Assembly: GCA_016188575.1 (NCBI GenBank)
Contig: JACPHN010000032.1
Location: 62,001-126,000, forward strand
DNA length: 64,000 bases
From: Candidatus Schekmanbacteria bacterium
GTDB lineage: Bacteria; CSSED10-310; JACPHN01
Reading direction: 5' to 3'
The notes beneath the pieces are model-generated. The model made no database searches. It was given only the letters and a program-made list of their open reading frames with translations, and was not told the DNA's origin. Of this stretch, positions 46,601-55,233 are shown in pieces. A program made the translations under genes and the position numbers. The stretch's first letter is position 1; each line of letters begins with the position of its first letter.

Positions 46601-46962
46601 TGGCGGCCCGCGCACTGCAAGAGAAGCTCAAACGCATTCTCGAGGGCGAGCCCCCGTGTGACATCTTCGTACGCTGGAAACCGATCGAGCAGCAGCCGCT
46701 CGGCTGGGACCCCGACATCAACGACGGCGTCCGCATCGACATCCGGCCCTTCATGCTGGTGGGCGACGTCGGTAGGCGGGGGGCGGGCATTCTGCGCGAC
46801 AAGCCCAACATCAACTGGGGCAAGGACCGCGGCAAGGACCCTACCGATGCGCCTTGGTTTGCCGAGCTCGGCGGTGAACGGATCAACGACCACCACCTGA
46901 CCTTGGCCGACAAGCTCGCCGCTCGTGCCGCCGGCGTGGCAGAGTTGGCGGAGAAGGTCTGA
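43681..46962 (+). CDS. pglX: BREX adenine methyltransferase PglX
   Basis: 1093 aa from a GTG. The SAM-binding motif I appears as KVLDPCCDSGHFLVAAFDML near residue 275, in place of the common DPACGSG. The catalytic NPPY position is TNVPFLTRGKQ near 469, as in BREX PglX proteins, which methylate the inner adenine of a nonpalindromic site to mark self DNA. The long C-terminal half (LGNWIRRQQDGASRREDG; DGVRIDIRPFMLVG) holds target recognition and complex contacts. The stop overlaps the HEPN gene start (start codon within TGATG). Confidence 0.9.
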   Translation: MPVLAEGQRRTLERAVLAARQVAEAGAQAAIRQLAVDAAEPFQALSPADRGLRKRLRARARQLGDTRDAKTGRHGTRHLVVECAYEHWHRMLFARFLAENNVLMHPDGVPVTLAECEELAPEEGTADGWELAASYAAQMLPQVFRPDSPIFELKLPPEKVRELERLLADLPADVFTASDSLGWVYQYWQAKKRDEINASEVRIGADELPAVTQLFTEPYMVQFLLHNTLGAWWVGRHGRDSLPLEMPFLRLREDGTPAAGTFDDWPALAREVKVLDPCCDSGHFLVAAFDMLVRFRMAEEGLDAVAACDAVIRDNVHGLELDEQCTQIAAFALALVAWTFPGAPGYRALPEMRIACSGLAPRAARDDWLALCGNDERLRAGMERLYDAFARAPCLGSLIDPRRLGLQARQRLLGVPSLSEIRHLLRQSMAGESGRPANDEPARSEIGVTAKGLAHAADLLGRSFTLVATNVPFLTRGKQDDVLKDFCREHHDEAKQDLATSMLQRCLTFCAGGGTVAVVTPQNWHMLATYTELRRQLLAQAEWNLVVNLGRAAFRDMNWWAINTALNVLSQKTPDESSACAAIDLENHRVADEKGAAVQTSELRVLPQSSFYENPDHRIVLVPTGRGVLLEAFAAGLQGIATSDYARFGRYFWEVAVDGKTWVFQQSTVREVMPYGGREYALQWDKGRGALASFRGARIQGLQAWGKLGVAISQMRHLPATLYTGEAWDNNTAVILPRDPGDLLAIWAYCSSPEYAEEVRKLDRKANVTNATLVKVPFDAERWRTVAAETFPDGLPEPRSNDPTQWLFRGAVSPSTSPLQVAVARLLGYRWPEQVGDNLDDLIDADGIVCLPAVRGEQPAATRLHRLLARAFGNDWSANKQAELLNALGCAGWTLERWLGERFFRQHCEVFQQRPFIWHIWDGVKSGGFGALVNYHMLDRKLLETLTYNYLGNWIRRQQDGASRREDGADDRLLAARALQEKLKRILEGEPPCDIFVRWKPIEQQPLGWDPDINDGVRIDIRPFMLVGDVGRRGAGILRDKPNINWGKDRGKDPTDAPWFAELGGERINDHHLTLADKLAARAAGVAELAEKV

Positions 46963-47390
46963 TGTCCCGCTTGCGGCGGAGTAACGGTGACGATCATCCC
47001 GACGCATCGGGCAAGCACCTTGCTGATGCCCAGGCGCTGTTGGCCGCAGGGCGATTTGACGGCGCGGCCTACCTTGCCGGCTACGTCGTCGAATGCGCGC
47101 TCAAGTCGCTGATCCAGGTGGAAACGAAGAGTCAGCCGCGGTTCACTCATAAGCTGAAGGCGCTTCACAGCGAGGTGGCCGTTGCCTACCTGGTCGCAGG
47201 CGCGGCAACGGCCAAGTATGTCACACCCGCTGTGCTGGGAATCCCGTCGGCTCAGATCTCTGGCTGGACCGAACAGTTGCGCTACCGCGGCCCGTCCTTC
47301 TCCAGCACCGACGCTCAGGCCTGGGTGGCCGAGGCGAGCCAGATATATGCTGATACCATAGCTCAAATGATCCACGACGGAGTGATATGA
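46962..47390 (+). CDS. HEPN-domain protein in the BREX island
   Basis: 142 aa, overlapping pglX and the next gene (ATGATG). The sequence ASGKHLADAQALLAAGRFDG, then AAYLAGYVVECALKSL is a HEPN-fold signature (DA..Ll..gryd.AayLagyavEcaLK). Many defence HEPN proteins are RNases with an R-x4-6-H motif, but I see no clear motif of that type here. It may instead serve as an antitoxin or an assembly subunit. Not part of the core BREX set. Confidence 0.75.
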   Translation: MSRLRRSNGDDHPDASGKHLADAQALLAAGRFDGAAYLAGYVVECALKSLIQVETKSQPRFTHKLKALHSEVAVAYLVAGAATAKYVTPAVLGIPSAQISGWTEQLRYRGPSFSSTDAQAWVAEASQIYADTIAQMIHDGVI

Positions 47391-48703
47391 TGACCTACAA
47401 GCACATGGATGAAGCATGGCTCAGTGCGGTGGCCTGCCTTCGAACATGGCTCGCAGGCAACGCTGGTGTTGCTCGTGTTGTCCTCGCGGCGGATCTGTTC
47501 GGTCGGCTCCGGGTGATCCTCTGGGTGTCGGGCGAGGCAAGTGAAGGTGCCGGCTCGGGTCTTGCCAAGCTGCTACAGGACGCTGCAGGCCGATGGTGGT
47601 CCGGCGATCTTTGGGTCGTTGGCGGCGAAGAGGAGCCGCTGCACGCACTGGCCTGGAGGGACGCGACGCCCGATCAGGATCTACCAGAGCGGCTTCGTCT
47701 TCTGGAGCGTCATCGCAACCGTGGGGCCTGGTTTGTGGATTCGAGCGAGCCGCTCTGGCGAACCCGCGGCCAGGACAACCCCGAGGGCTGCCCGATCATC
47801 GTCTTTTACTCGTTCAAGGGCGGTGTCGGTCGCAGCACGGCGCTTGCCGCGTTTGCCATCAAACGCGCACGTCGCGGGGAGCGGGTTGTGGTGATGGATT
47901 TCGACCTCGACGCGCCAGGCATCGGCGTGCTCCTTGCCGCCGATGAGCAGGGAAGAACAGCCCAGTGGGGAGTCGTGGACTTCCTGCTGGAGCGCGAAGC
48001 CCCGGGACCGCTCTCGGACTACTACCACCCGTGCCGGCGTCCAGAAGTGGTGGGGTCGGGAGAGTTGCTGGTTTTTCCGGCGGGACGCCTCGATTCGGCC
48101 TATGCGGGCAAGCTCGCTCGTGTCGATCTCGAACCTCCGCGGTCCCCCGGGGAAACCAGTGCTCTGCATCTCTCCCTGAAATCGATACGTGACGACCTCG
48201 AGCCGGACTGGATTCTGCTGGACGCGCGGACGGGTTTGTCAGAACCTGCCGGCACGCTGCTCTCGGGGCTCGCCCACCTGCACGTGCTGTTCGGCTCCCA
48301 GTCCGAGCAGAGCTGGCTGGGACTCAGAGTCATCATCGAGCGCCTCGGTTCACGGGCTGTTGCTCAAGATCGACTGCAGTCGGATTGCGTCCTCGTCCAG
48401 GCCATGGTTCCTGCGGACATCGAGGCAGCCAAGCAGGCAACTTCCTCTTTCGAGACCAGGTCTCGTGACGAGTTCTCGGACCACTTCTACGCTGACTCAC
48501 CGGCTGACGACGATCGCTTCTGGGATCTGCGCGACCTCGATACGGAGGATGCGCCTCACGTTCCGCTGCCGTTGTCCTATGAGTTGAAGCTGGCCCACTT
48601 CCGCGACGTCGCCGACGTGGCAGACCTGCTCGCCGACAGTACCGAGTACGACAGGCTTGCCGAGCGGATAGCGGGCCGCTTTGTCGAGGCATCCAATGAG
48701 TAG
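47387..48703 (+). CDS. ParA/MinD-like ATPase in the BREX island
   Basis: 438 aa. An N-terminal ~130-residue domain of unknown fold (AWLSAVACLRTWLAGNAGVA; RLRLLERHRNRGAWFVDSSE) precedes a deviant Walker A, FYSFKGGVGRSTALAAFA, followed by VVVMDFDLDAPGIGVLL. This is typical of SIMIBI ATPases in putative defence and signalling modules. The Lys in KGGVGRS and the switch Asp are present. It is coupled at both ends to its neighbours, so it very probably works with the HEPN protein and the downstream P-loop ATPase. Confidence 0.8.
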   Translation: MMTYKHMDEAWLSAVACLRTWLAGNAGVARVVLAADLFGRLRVILWVSGEASEGAGSGLAKLLQDAAGRWWSGDLWVVGGEEEPLHALAWRDATPDQDLPERLRLLERHRNRGAWFVDSSEPLWRTRGQDNPEGCPIIVFYSFKGGVGRSTALAAFAIKRARRGERVVVMDFDLDAPGIGVLLAADEQGRTAQWGVVDFLLEREAPGPLSDYYHPCRRPEVVGSGELLVFPAGRLDSAYAGKLARVDLEPPRSPGETSALHLSLKSIRDDLEPDWILLDARTGLSEPAGTLLSGLAHLHVLFGSQSEQSWLGLRVIIERLGSRAVAQDRLQSDCVLVQAMVPADIEAAKQATSSFETRSRDEFSDHFYADSPADDDRFWDLRDLDTEDAPHVPLPLSYELKLAHFRDVADVADLLADSTEYDRLAERIAGRFVEASNE

Positions 48704-50156
48704 CCTTCGAACCGAAGAACGCCTGGAGCTGCTGAGGGACCTGGCGCAGATGGGCAGTCGCGGGCGTGCCGAGGGCGAGGATCTCGGGCGAATGCCGCGG
48801 ACTTTCCACCCCGTGAAAGAGCATCTGAGGATGCTTGACCCGGACGTCGTGCTGGTCGTTGGGCCTCGCGGAAGCGGCAAGACCGAGATGTTCCGTGCGC
48901 TGACCGACGCGAGCCTGGTACAGGAGGCCTTTGACGAGTCGGCCGTTCGACGGCTGCCCCAGGCTGAGAAGACGGAGTGGCTAAAGGGCCACCCGTTGGG
49001 CCGTGCCGGTTTCGATGCCGCCGGGCTGCGGCGCTTCATCAGTAGCCGCCCGGACCTCGATGCGATGCAGGAGCTCTGGTTTGCCTATCTCGTGCGCCTG
49101 TTAGAGCCGCATCTGGGGACCGGGGCGCAGGCACTGGACGCACTCCTCGATGCGCCCGGTGGCGCCGCGGCACAGGTGCATGATGCGTGGTTGGCCGCCA
49201 AGGATGAGCCGCTCTTGGCGCTCGATCGCCTCGACGAGCGGCTGGAGAACGAGAACCGGTACGTGTTCGTCGCCTACGATGAGCTTGACGTCCTCGGCGG
49301 ATCCGACTGGCGGGCGATGGCGGAGGGAGTGCGTGGTCTGGTCGCCTTCTGGGCGGCCTACGCACGGCGCTGGCATCGCATTCGCCCGAAGATCTTCTTG
49401 CGCAGCGACCTGTTCGAGCGCTTCGCGACAAGTGGCGGCGCAGATCTCGCCAAGCTCGCTGCCGGTCGCGTCGAGCTGAGCTGGAGCGACCGCCAGCTTT
49501 ACGAAATGCTCCTGCGGCGCATCGCCAACACGAGCGACAGGCTTCGGGAGTACATCAGGGCGGGCCGCAGCGTGGTTAGTTGGCGGGACCACCCGGTTCT
49601 CGGCCTCATCCCGGCTCTGGAGCGATGGACGGACGCTCGCCCGCTGATCGAGCGGATTGTCGGTCCCTACATGGGAGCCAACCGCCAAAAAGGACTCAGC
49701 TATCGCTGGCCCCTTGCGCATGTCCGTGACGGCCTGGGCCGCGCCGTACCCCGGCCACTCGTTCGGCTGTTCGAAGAGGCAGCCCACCTGGAAGCCGACA
49801 GTCCCAGGCCCGTGGGTGGTATGCGTATCCTCCACCCGTCCTCACTGCGCAGGGCGATCGATGTGGTATCATCGGAGCACGTTGCCCATGCCCGTGACGA
49901 GTGGGCATGGATCGATACCCTCAAGGAAGCGCTGAATGGCGTGCTGATGCCCGCCAAGCAACGAGACGTCGAGCTCCGGCTCGCAGACGCTTCTCGCTGG
50001 AAAGCGCCACCGCCCTACGAGGATCCGCGCGAGCTACTGGGCTACGTGGTGGAAGTTGGCATCCTGCGCGAGCGCCCCGACGGCAGGATCGACTCCCCGG
50101 ACCTCTTCCTCTACGGCCTTGGCTTGAAGCGCAAGGGCGGGGTTGGCCGGCGATGA
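48696..50156 (+). CDS. P-loop ATPase partner in the BREX island
   Basis: 486 aa from ATG at 48696, overlapping the ParA-like gene by 8 bases. Walker A is VVGPRGSGKTEMFRAL near residues 53-68 and a Walker B-like FVAYDELDVLGG lies near 190. A long helical C-terminus ends in a winged-helix-like segment. The protein resembles STAND/AAA-type ATPases encoded next to KGGVGR proteins in defence loci. Its stop overlaps the pglZ start (ATGA). It is not a core BREX gene; a regulatory or effector role is inferred. Confidence 0.7.
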   Translation: MSSLRTEERLELLRDLAQMGSRGRAEGEDLGRMPRTFHPVKEHLRMLDPDVVLVVGPRGSGKTEMFRALTDASLVQEAFDESAVRRLPQAEKTEWLKGHPLGRAGFDAAGLRRFISSRPDLDAMQELWFAYLVRLLEPHLGTGAQALDALLDAPGGAAAQVHDAWLAAKDEPLLALDRLDERLENENRYVFVAYDELDVLGGSDWRAMAEGVRGLVAFWAAYARRWHRIRPKIFLRSDLFERFATSGGADLAKLAAGRVELSWSDRQLYEMLLRRIANTSDRLREYIRAGRSVVSWRDHPVLGLIPALERWTDARPLIERIVGPYMGANRQKGLSYRWPLAHVRDGLGRAVPRPLVRLFEEAAHLEADSPRPVGGMRILHPSSLRRAIDVVSSEHVAHARDEWAWIDTLKEALNGVLMPAKQRDVELRLADASRWKAPPPYEDPRELLGYVVEVGILRERPDGRIDSPDLFLYGLGLKRKGGVGRR

Positions 50157-52492
50157 AGGAAGCAACCGTCCTCGACGCCCTTCTCAGCTCGCTCGCGAAG
50201 GCGGCCGCCTACAACGCGGCCGTGAACGTCGCGCCCGCCGCCGTGCTGTGGCCCGACCAGGCCGGTCAGTGGAAGCCCTTGATTCCGGTGCTGCGCACCG
50301 TCCTTCCGCACTTGCTCACACTCGGCGACTACGACCAGCGCACGCGCACCGGCCCGGCCACTTGGCTCAAGTGCATGCTCGCCCGGATGCTCCCCGAGGC
50401 ATCGTGGGGCGATGAAGTCGTGCCGATCCTCTACTTGCCCGGCGTGAGCCGGCTCGATCTCCGAGCGATCGAGAGCTGCCCGAAGCCGCTCCAGCCCCTC
50501 GCCGAGCTGCAGTACCGCGGCGTCCTCTGGACCCAGCAGAACGGTCGCGACTGGACCATCCTCGCATTTCTCAAAACCCGCAACGGCACCGGCCTTGGTC
50601 TCGACCCCGCCCAGGACGCCAGGACCCAGGAGGCAATCGCGCGGGCTCTCGTTCAGCTTGCGGACACGGCGGTCAGCTCCCTCGAGGGCCGCCGACTGGA
50701 GGCCACGGACTTCGATCGCCTGCTGACGACCGACCCGGTGCGAGATATCCTGCGCTGGCTGGGCGACCCCGCCGGAACGCGCAATCAGTGGGGGCCGCAG
50801 GTCTGGGGAGCATTCTGTTCGCTCTGCCGCTCGTCGTACGGCTTCGACCCCCAGACCGAAGGCGAGCTCGCCGGTGCAGAGAAGCTGGGCCACCAACAGG
50901 ACAAATGGGCCGCGGTCTGGACGCGTTTTGCCGAATCCCCACGGCTCTATCCAAACGTCCCCGCGCTCCTGCGCAAGGCCGAGCAGCCGCGTCAGCCACG
51001 CCTGTTTCCCGACGGTTCGGCGTGGCCAGCGGTGAACGACAAGGACGAGGCCTCGCTTCGCAGCTCGCTGACCAGGCTCCAGTCCTCGGCGGCGCACGAG
51101 GCGGTTCCGCGCTTGAAGAACCTCGAGGAACAGCACGCCGTGCGGCGAAGGTGGGTCTGGGCCGAGCTCGGCATGTCGCCGCTGGCGCAGGCAATGGAAC
51201 ACCTGGCGACGCTCGCCGACGTCGCGTCACACGCGCTCGGCGGAGCGAGTGCGCACGACATGGGTGCGGTCTATTGCGCCGCCGCATGGCGAGCCGACGC
51301 CGCCGTTTGGCGGGCGCTGGCGTGCGTCGAGCGCAAGGCCGACGTCGCGGCGGTGACCGCCGCCGTGCGGGCAGTCTACCTCCCCTGGGTCGAAGCTGCG
51401 ACCGAGCGACTGCAGGATATCGTCGCCAAGTCCGGATTCCCTGCCAGCGGCGAGGACGCGCGGAGACCCGTCACCCCGAGCAAGGGCGAGTGCATCCTGT
51501 TCGCCGACGGCTTGCGTTTCGATGTCGGGCAGGCACTTCGGGAGGAGCTCGAGAGTCGGGCAATGCAGGTCACTGTGGCGACGAGGTGGCAGGGGCTGCC
51601 CTCGGTTACCGCAACGTGTAAACCTGCGGTTTCACCCATCGCCAACCTGATTGCCGGATCGAGCGACGACGGGAACTTCCTACCGAGTGTCGCGAAGACG
51701 GGCGAGGCGCTGAGCACGCACCGCTTCCGCAAGCTGCTCGAGGACGCCGGCGTCGAGGTGCTGAGCAAGGAGGCAACGGGCAACCCCAAGGGCAGTGCCT
51801 GGTGCGAGCACGGCGACCTCGACCGGGCCGGACACGACGAAGGCATCAGACTCGCCCGGCGCATCGGCGAGCAGATTCGGGTATTGCGTGAGCGCATCAT
51901 CGAGCTCCTCGATGCGGGATGGCGGCAGGTGAGAGTGCTCACGGATCACGGGTGGCTGCTGATGCCGGGAGGCCTTCCGAAAGTAGAGCTGCCGGCCTAC
52001 CTGGCCGAGACGCGCTGGGGCCGGTGCGCGATCCTCAAACACAGCGCGGAGGCGACGTCGCTCGTCGTGCCGTGGCGATGGTCGGCCGACATCCGCGTCG
52101 CCATTCCACACGGGATCGGCGCCTACAGGCAGAGCACCGAGTACGCGCATGGGGGCCTGAGCCTGCAGGAGTGCTTCACGCCCGAGCTGGTGGTGAGTCG
52201 ACCTGCCGGCCTCGCCGCTGAAGTGGCGATCGCCGGCGTCACGTGGGTGGGGCTGCGCTGCCGTGTCGAGGTAACCGGCGCGGCCTCCGGTATGACTGCC
52301 GACCTGCGAACCAAGCCAATGATAGCCAGCAGCAGCCTGGCGCAAGGCGGAAAGCCCTTGGGCGAGGCCGGCAAGGCCTCGCTCGCGGTGGAAGACGACA
52401 GCACGCTGGGCATGGTCGCGGTGCTCGTGGTCGCGGCGGCCGACGGCACCGTCGTGTGCAAGGCGACCACGACCGTGGGAGGCGAGAGCTGA
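50153..52492 (+). CDS. pglZ: BREX phosphatase-fold protein PglZ
   Basis: 779 aa. The N-terminal part is typical of type 1 PglZ (LYLPGVSRLDLRAIESCP, then LAELQYRGVLWTQ). The alkaline-phosphatase-superfamily core follows, with metal-binding FADGLRFDVGQAL near 447 and LTDHGWLLMPGG near 598, then a C-terminal segment YAHGGLSLQECFTPELVV. PglZ is a core BREX component, a metal-dependent nuclease or phosphodiesterase-like enzyme. It is coupled to the upstream ATPase; brxL follows after one base. Confidence 0.9.
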   Translation: MKEATVLDALLSSLAKAAAYNAAVNVAPAAVLWPDQAGQWKPLIPVLRTVLPHLLTLGDYDQRTRTGPATWLKCMLARMLPEASWGDEVVPILYLPGVSRLDLRAIESCPKPLQPLAELQYRGVLWTQQNGRDWTILAFLKTRNGTGLGLDPAQDARTQEAIARALVQLADTAVSSLEGRRLEATDFDRLLTTDPVRDILRWLGDPAGTRNQWGPQVWGAFCSLCRSSYGFDPQTEGELAGAEKLGHQQDKWAAVWTRFAESPRLYPNVPALLRKAEQPRQPRLFPDGSAWPAVNDKDEASLRSSLTRLQSSAAHEAVPRLKNLEEQHAVRRRWVWAELGMSPLAQAMEHLATLADVASHALGGASAHDMGAVYCAAAWRADAAVWRALACVERKADVAAVTAAVRAVYLPWVEAATERLQDIVAKSGFPASGEDARRPVTPSKGECILFADGLRFDVGQALREELESRAMQVTVATRWQGLPSVTATCKPAVSPIANLIAGSSDDGNFLPSVAKTGEALSTHRFRKLLEDAGVEVLSKEATGNPKGSAWCEHGDLDRAGHDEGIRLARRIGEQIRVLRERIIELLDAGWRQVRVLTDHGWLLMPGGLPKVELPAYLAETRWGRCAILKHSAEATSLVVPWRWSADIRVAIPHGIGAYRQSTEYAHGGLSLQECFTPELVVSRPAGLAAEVAIAGVTWVGLRCRVEVTGAASGMTADLRTKPMIASSSLAQGGKPLGEAGKASLAVEDDSTLGMVAVLVVAAADGTVVCKATTTVGGES

Positions 52493-52493
52493 C

Positions 52494-53876
52494 ATGGAGC
52501 TGGATGCACTCGACAAGCTTGGCACGCAGGCCTTCGATGGCTACCTGGTTCGCAAGGACCTGGTGCGCACCTTCAGTCGGCAGTTCCCCGTCCCGACCTA
52601 CGTGGTGGAGTTCCTGCTCGGCCGCTACTGCGCCAGCACGGACCCCGAAGAGATCAGCGAGGGGATCGAGATCGTCCAGCGCCAGCTCGCCAACCGCACC
52701 GTTCGCGCCGGCGAAGAGGAGCTGTTCAAGGCCCGCGCGCGCGAGGAGGGTTCGGTCAAGATCATCGACATCATTACCGCGCGCCTCGACGCCAAGACGG
52801 ACTCCTACGTTGCCACGCTTCCAAGCCTGCGCCTGACGCAGGTGCGCATCGACGTCGAAACTGTACGGCTGCACGAGCGCATGCTCACCGGCGGTTTCTA
52901 TGCCGAGGTGACGCTCGTGTACGATGCCGCAATCGCGCAGGAGGCAAACGGCCGCCCGTTTGGCATCGAGGGTCTGCGCGAGATCCAGCTCTCCAAGCGC
53001 GAGGTGCTCGACGTGCTGGTTCGTGGCCGCGAGCAGTACGGGACCGAAGAGTGGAAGCACTTTCTCCTGCGCAGCATCGGTCTCGAGCCGGAGCGATTGA
53101 CTGCTCGGGCTCGGGACGTGGAGCTGCTGCGCATGGTCCCGTTCGTCGAGCGCAACTACAACATGGTGGAGCTCGGTCCGCGGGGGACCGGCAAGAGCCA
53201 CCTGTTCCAGCAGGTTTCGCCCTACGCTCATCTTGTTTCCGGCGGCAAGGCGACGGTAGCCCGCATGTTCGTCAACAACGCCAGCGGGCAGCGCGGCCTG
53301 GTATGCCAGTACGACGTGGTGTGCTTTGACGAAGTGTCCGGCGTCTCGTTCGACCAGAAGGACGGCGTCAACATCATGAAGGGCTACATGGAGTCCGGCG
53401 AGTTCAGCCGCGGTCGCGAGAGCATTCGGGCCGACGGCGGGATCGTCCTCGTTGGCAACTTCGAGGTCGACGTCGAGCACCAGCAGCGCGTCGGCCACCT
53501 GTTCGGGCCGCTGCCGCCGGAGATGCGCAACGACACCGCCTTCATGGACCGGATCCACGCTTACCTCCCGGGCTGGGACGTTCCGAAGATGAGCCGCGAG
53601 CTCCTGACAGACCACTTCGGGCTTGTGAGCGATTTCCTCTCCGAGTGCATGTCGCGGCTGCGAAACCAGAGTCGGGCGTCCGTGCTGCAGGGCCGCGTGG
53701 CGTTCGGCGGCTCGTTGAGCGGCCGCGACGTGAACGCCGCGACGAAAACGATTAGCGGGCTCCTCAAGCTGTTGTACCCGTCGCCGGACGCCGTCGTGGC
53801 CGACGAGGACCTCGAGTGGGCGGTCCGCCTTGCGCTCGAGGTCCGCCGCCGGGTGAAGGAGCAGCAGAAACGATGA
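52494..53876 (+). CDS. brxL: BREX Lon-like protein BrxL, ATPase half
   Basis: 460 aa. It carries the BrxL N-terminal domain (LGTQAFDGYLVRKDLVRTFS) and the AAA+ core: Walker A LGPRGTGKSHLFQQ near 228, Walker B-like VVCFDEVSGVSFDQKDGVNI, and the ESIRADGGIVLVGN segment. In most type 1 systems BrxL is one ~680-aa chain that continues into a Lon-protease-like domain. Here a TGA ends it at EQQKR, overlapping a new ATG (ATGA) that opens the second half. BrxL forms ring oligomers on DNA. Confidence 0.88.
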   Translation: MELDALDKLGTQAFDGYLVRKDLVRTFSRQFPVPTYVVEFLLGRYCASTDPEEISEGIEIVQRQLANRTVRAGEEELFKARAREEGSVKIIDIITARLDAKTDSYVATLPSLRLTQVRIDVETVRLHERMLTGGFYAEVTLVYDAAIAQEANGRPFGIEGLREIQLSKREVLDVLVRGREQYGTEEWKHFLLRSIGLEPERLTARARDVELLRMVPFVERNYNMVELGPRGTGKSHLFQQVSPYAHLVSGGKATVARMFVNNASGQRGLVCQYDVVCFDEVSGVSFDQKDGVNIMKGYMESGEFSRGRESIRADGGIVLVGNFEVDVEHQQRVGHLFGPLPPEMRNDTAFMDRIHAYLPGWDVPKMSRELLTDHFGLVSDFLSECMSRLRNQSRASVLQGRVAFGGSLSGRDVNAATKTISGLLKLLYPSPDAVVADEDLEWAVRLALEVRRRVKEQQKR

Positions 53877-54559
53877 ACGAGGCCCAGAAACGCATCGGCG
53901 CCGCCGAGTTTCACAACACGCACTTGAGCTACGTGATCGGCGAGGAGGGCATCGAGAAGTTCGTCGCCACGCCCGAGTTGCAAAGCGAGAACAGCATCGG
54001 CACCGATCCGAGTCCGCCGGGCCAAGCGTGGACCATCAGCCCCGCCGGCCAGGACGAGCACCCGGGTCTGTATCGCATCGAGATCAACACAGGCCATGGT
54101 TCAGGCGTCAAGATCCTCAACCGGCCCTCGCCGCAACCGTTTCAGGAGAGCGTTCGCTACGCGGAACAGAACCTGTACGCGCGCGGCCGCGAGCTGGTCG
54201 GCGACCGCGACCCGCGCGGCCACGAGTTCAGCGTGCAGCTCCGGTCCTTCGACGCCTCAAGGACCGGCCGCCAGGTCGGTGTGGCGGTGCTGATATCGTT
54301 GTGCAGCGCGCTGCTGCAGAAACACACCCGCGGCGGGCTGATCGTCGTCGGCGGGGTCAACTTGGGCGGGTCGATCGAGCCGATCTACAACGCGGTTAGC
54401 ATCGTCGAGCTCGCCGTCGAGAAAGGCGCGACCGCGGTGCTCATGCCAGTGAGCAGCCGCAAGCAGCTCTACGATCTCTCGGACGACATGGCGACGAAGG
54501 TCGACGTGCAGTTCTACTCGGACGCGCGGGATGCGTTGTTGAAGGCGATGGCGGAGTAG
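53873..54559 (+). CDS. brxL: BREX Lon-like protein BrxL, Lon-domain half
   Basis: 228 aa starting MNEAQKRIGAAEFHNTHLSY, then VIGEEGIEKFVATPEL, exactly where the BrxL sequence should continue. It contains the Lon C-terminal fold: GLYRIEINTGHGSGVKILN, then VAVLISLCSALLQKHTRGG, GGVNLGGSIEPIYN and GATAVLMPVSSRKQLYDL. The catalytic Lon Ser-Lys dyad is not evident in the usual GPSAG form, as in other BrxL proteins. It is translationally coupled to the ATPase half, so equimolar assembly of a split BrxL is plausible. Confidence 0.85.
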   Translation: MNEAQKRIGAAEFHNTHLSYVIGEEGIEKFVATPELQSENSIGTDPSPPGQAWTISPAGQDEHPGLYRIEINTGHGSGVKILNRPSPQPFQESVRYAEQNLYARGRELVGDRDPRGHEFSVQLRSFDASRTGRQVGVAVLISLCSALLQKHTRGGLIVVGGVNLGGSIEPIYNAVSIVELAVEKGATAVLMPVSSRKQLYDLSDDMATKVDVQFYSDARDALLKAMAE

Positions 54560-54618
54560 CGAAGAAGCGTAGACACCTGAAATGCGCAGTGATTGTCGTG
54601 GGCGCAGGAGGGAACCAA

Positions 54619-55233
54619 ATGCCGCTGGACAAGGATCATCCGTGGTTTGTTCGTGGTGCGTCAATCGTAGCAAGTCTGTTTCCTGAGTTCGGCTACACGT
54701 ACGCCTGCCCAATCTGCTTTGATTGCTTCGGACCCGGCCAAGTCGCCTCCAAACTCACTACGGAGCACGCCCCGCCGGAATCAACTGGTGGCCACAGAGT
54801 AGCTCTTGTCTGCAGGCGATGTAATAGCGAAGCGGGCCACCGCCTCGACAGTCATGCCAGCCGTCAGACTCTGCTCGACAGGCTACTCGTCGGCGCACCT
54901 GTGCCGCAGCAACGCGCCTCGGTCACGATCAGCGGTGACCTACTATTGACTGATACTATGGGGCTACTTCTGGCCGTTACTGTGCATAGCGCCTCGGTGC
55001 AGGATAGAGATGGAGTCAAGCTGTTGATGACAGAAAAAGTCCAACAGAACTATCCCGAGCTGAAGAAACTCTGGTTAGACAGGGGGTACGCTGGCGAATG
55101 CGAGCAGTGGCTCGAAACCCTTGGCTACGAGGTGGACATCACAACCACGAACGACGGACTTGCAGCCTGGGTCGCGGAAGGCGAGGAGCCGGCACCTCAC
55201 ACCCCAGGCTTCGTCCTTCAGAAGACCCGCTGA
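54619..55233 (+). CDS. Chimeric frame: HNH-like protein N-terminus joined to transposase fragment
   Basis: ATG at 54619 has a strong GGAGG ribosome binding site; 204 aa. The first ~110 residues have a Cys-rich HNH-like arrangement: YACPICFDCFG, TTEHAPPESTGGHRVALVCR and RCNSEAGHRLDSHA. From TDTMGLLLAVTVHSASVQDR on, the sequence is that of an IS5-type DDE transposase. The junction, near 54945, lies in a region of lower GC. The native HNH gene therefore lost its 3' end to an insertion sequence that itself decayed. The fused product might still be made. Confidence 0.6.
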   Translation: MPLDKDHPWFVRGASIVASLFPEFGYTYACPICFDCFGPGQVASKLTTEHAPPESTGGHRVALVCRRCNSEAGHRLDSHASRQTLLDRLLVGAPVPQQRASVTISGDLLLTDTMGLLLAVTVHSASVQDRDGVKLLMTEKVQQNYPELKKLWLDRGYAGECEQWLETLGYEVDITTTNDGLAAWVAEGEEPAPHTPGFVLQKTR

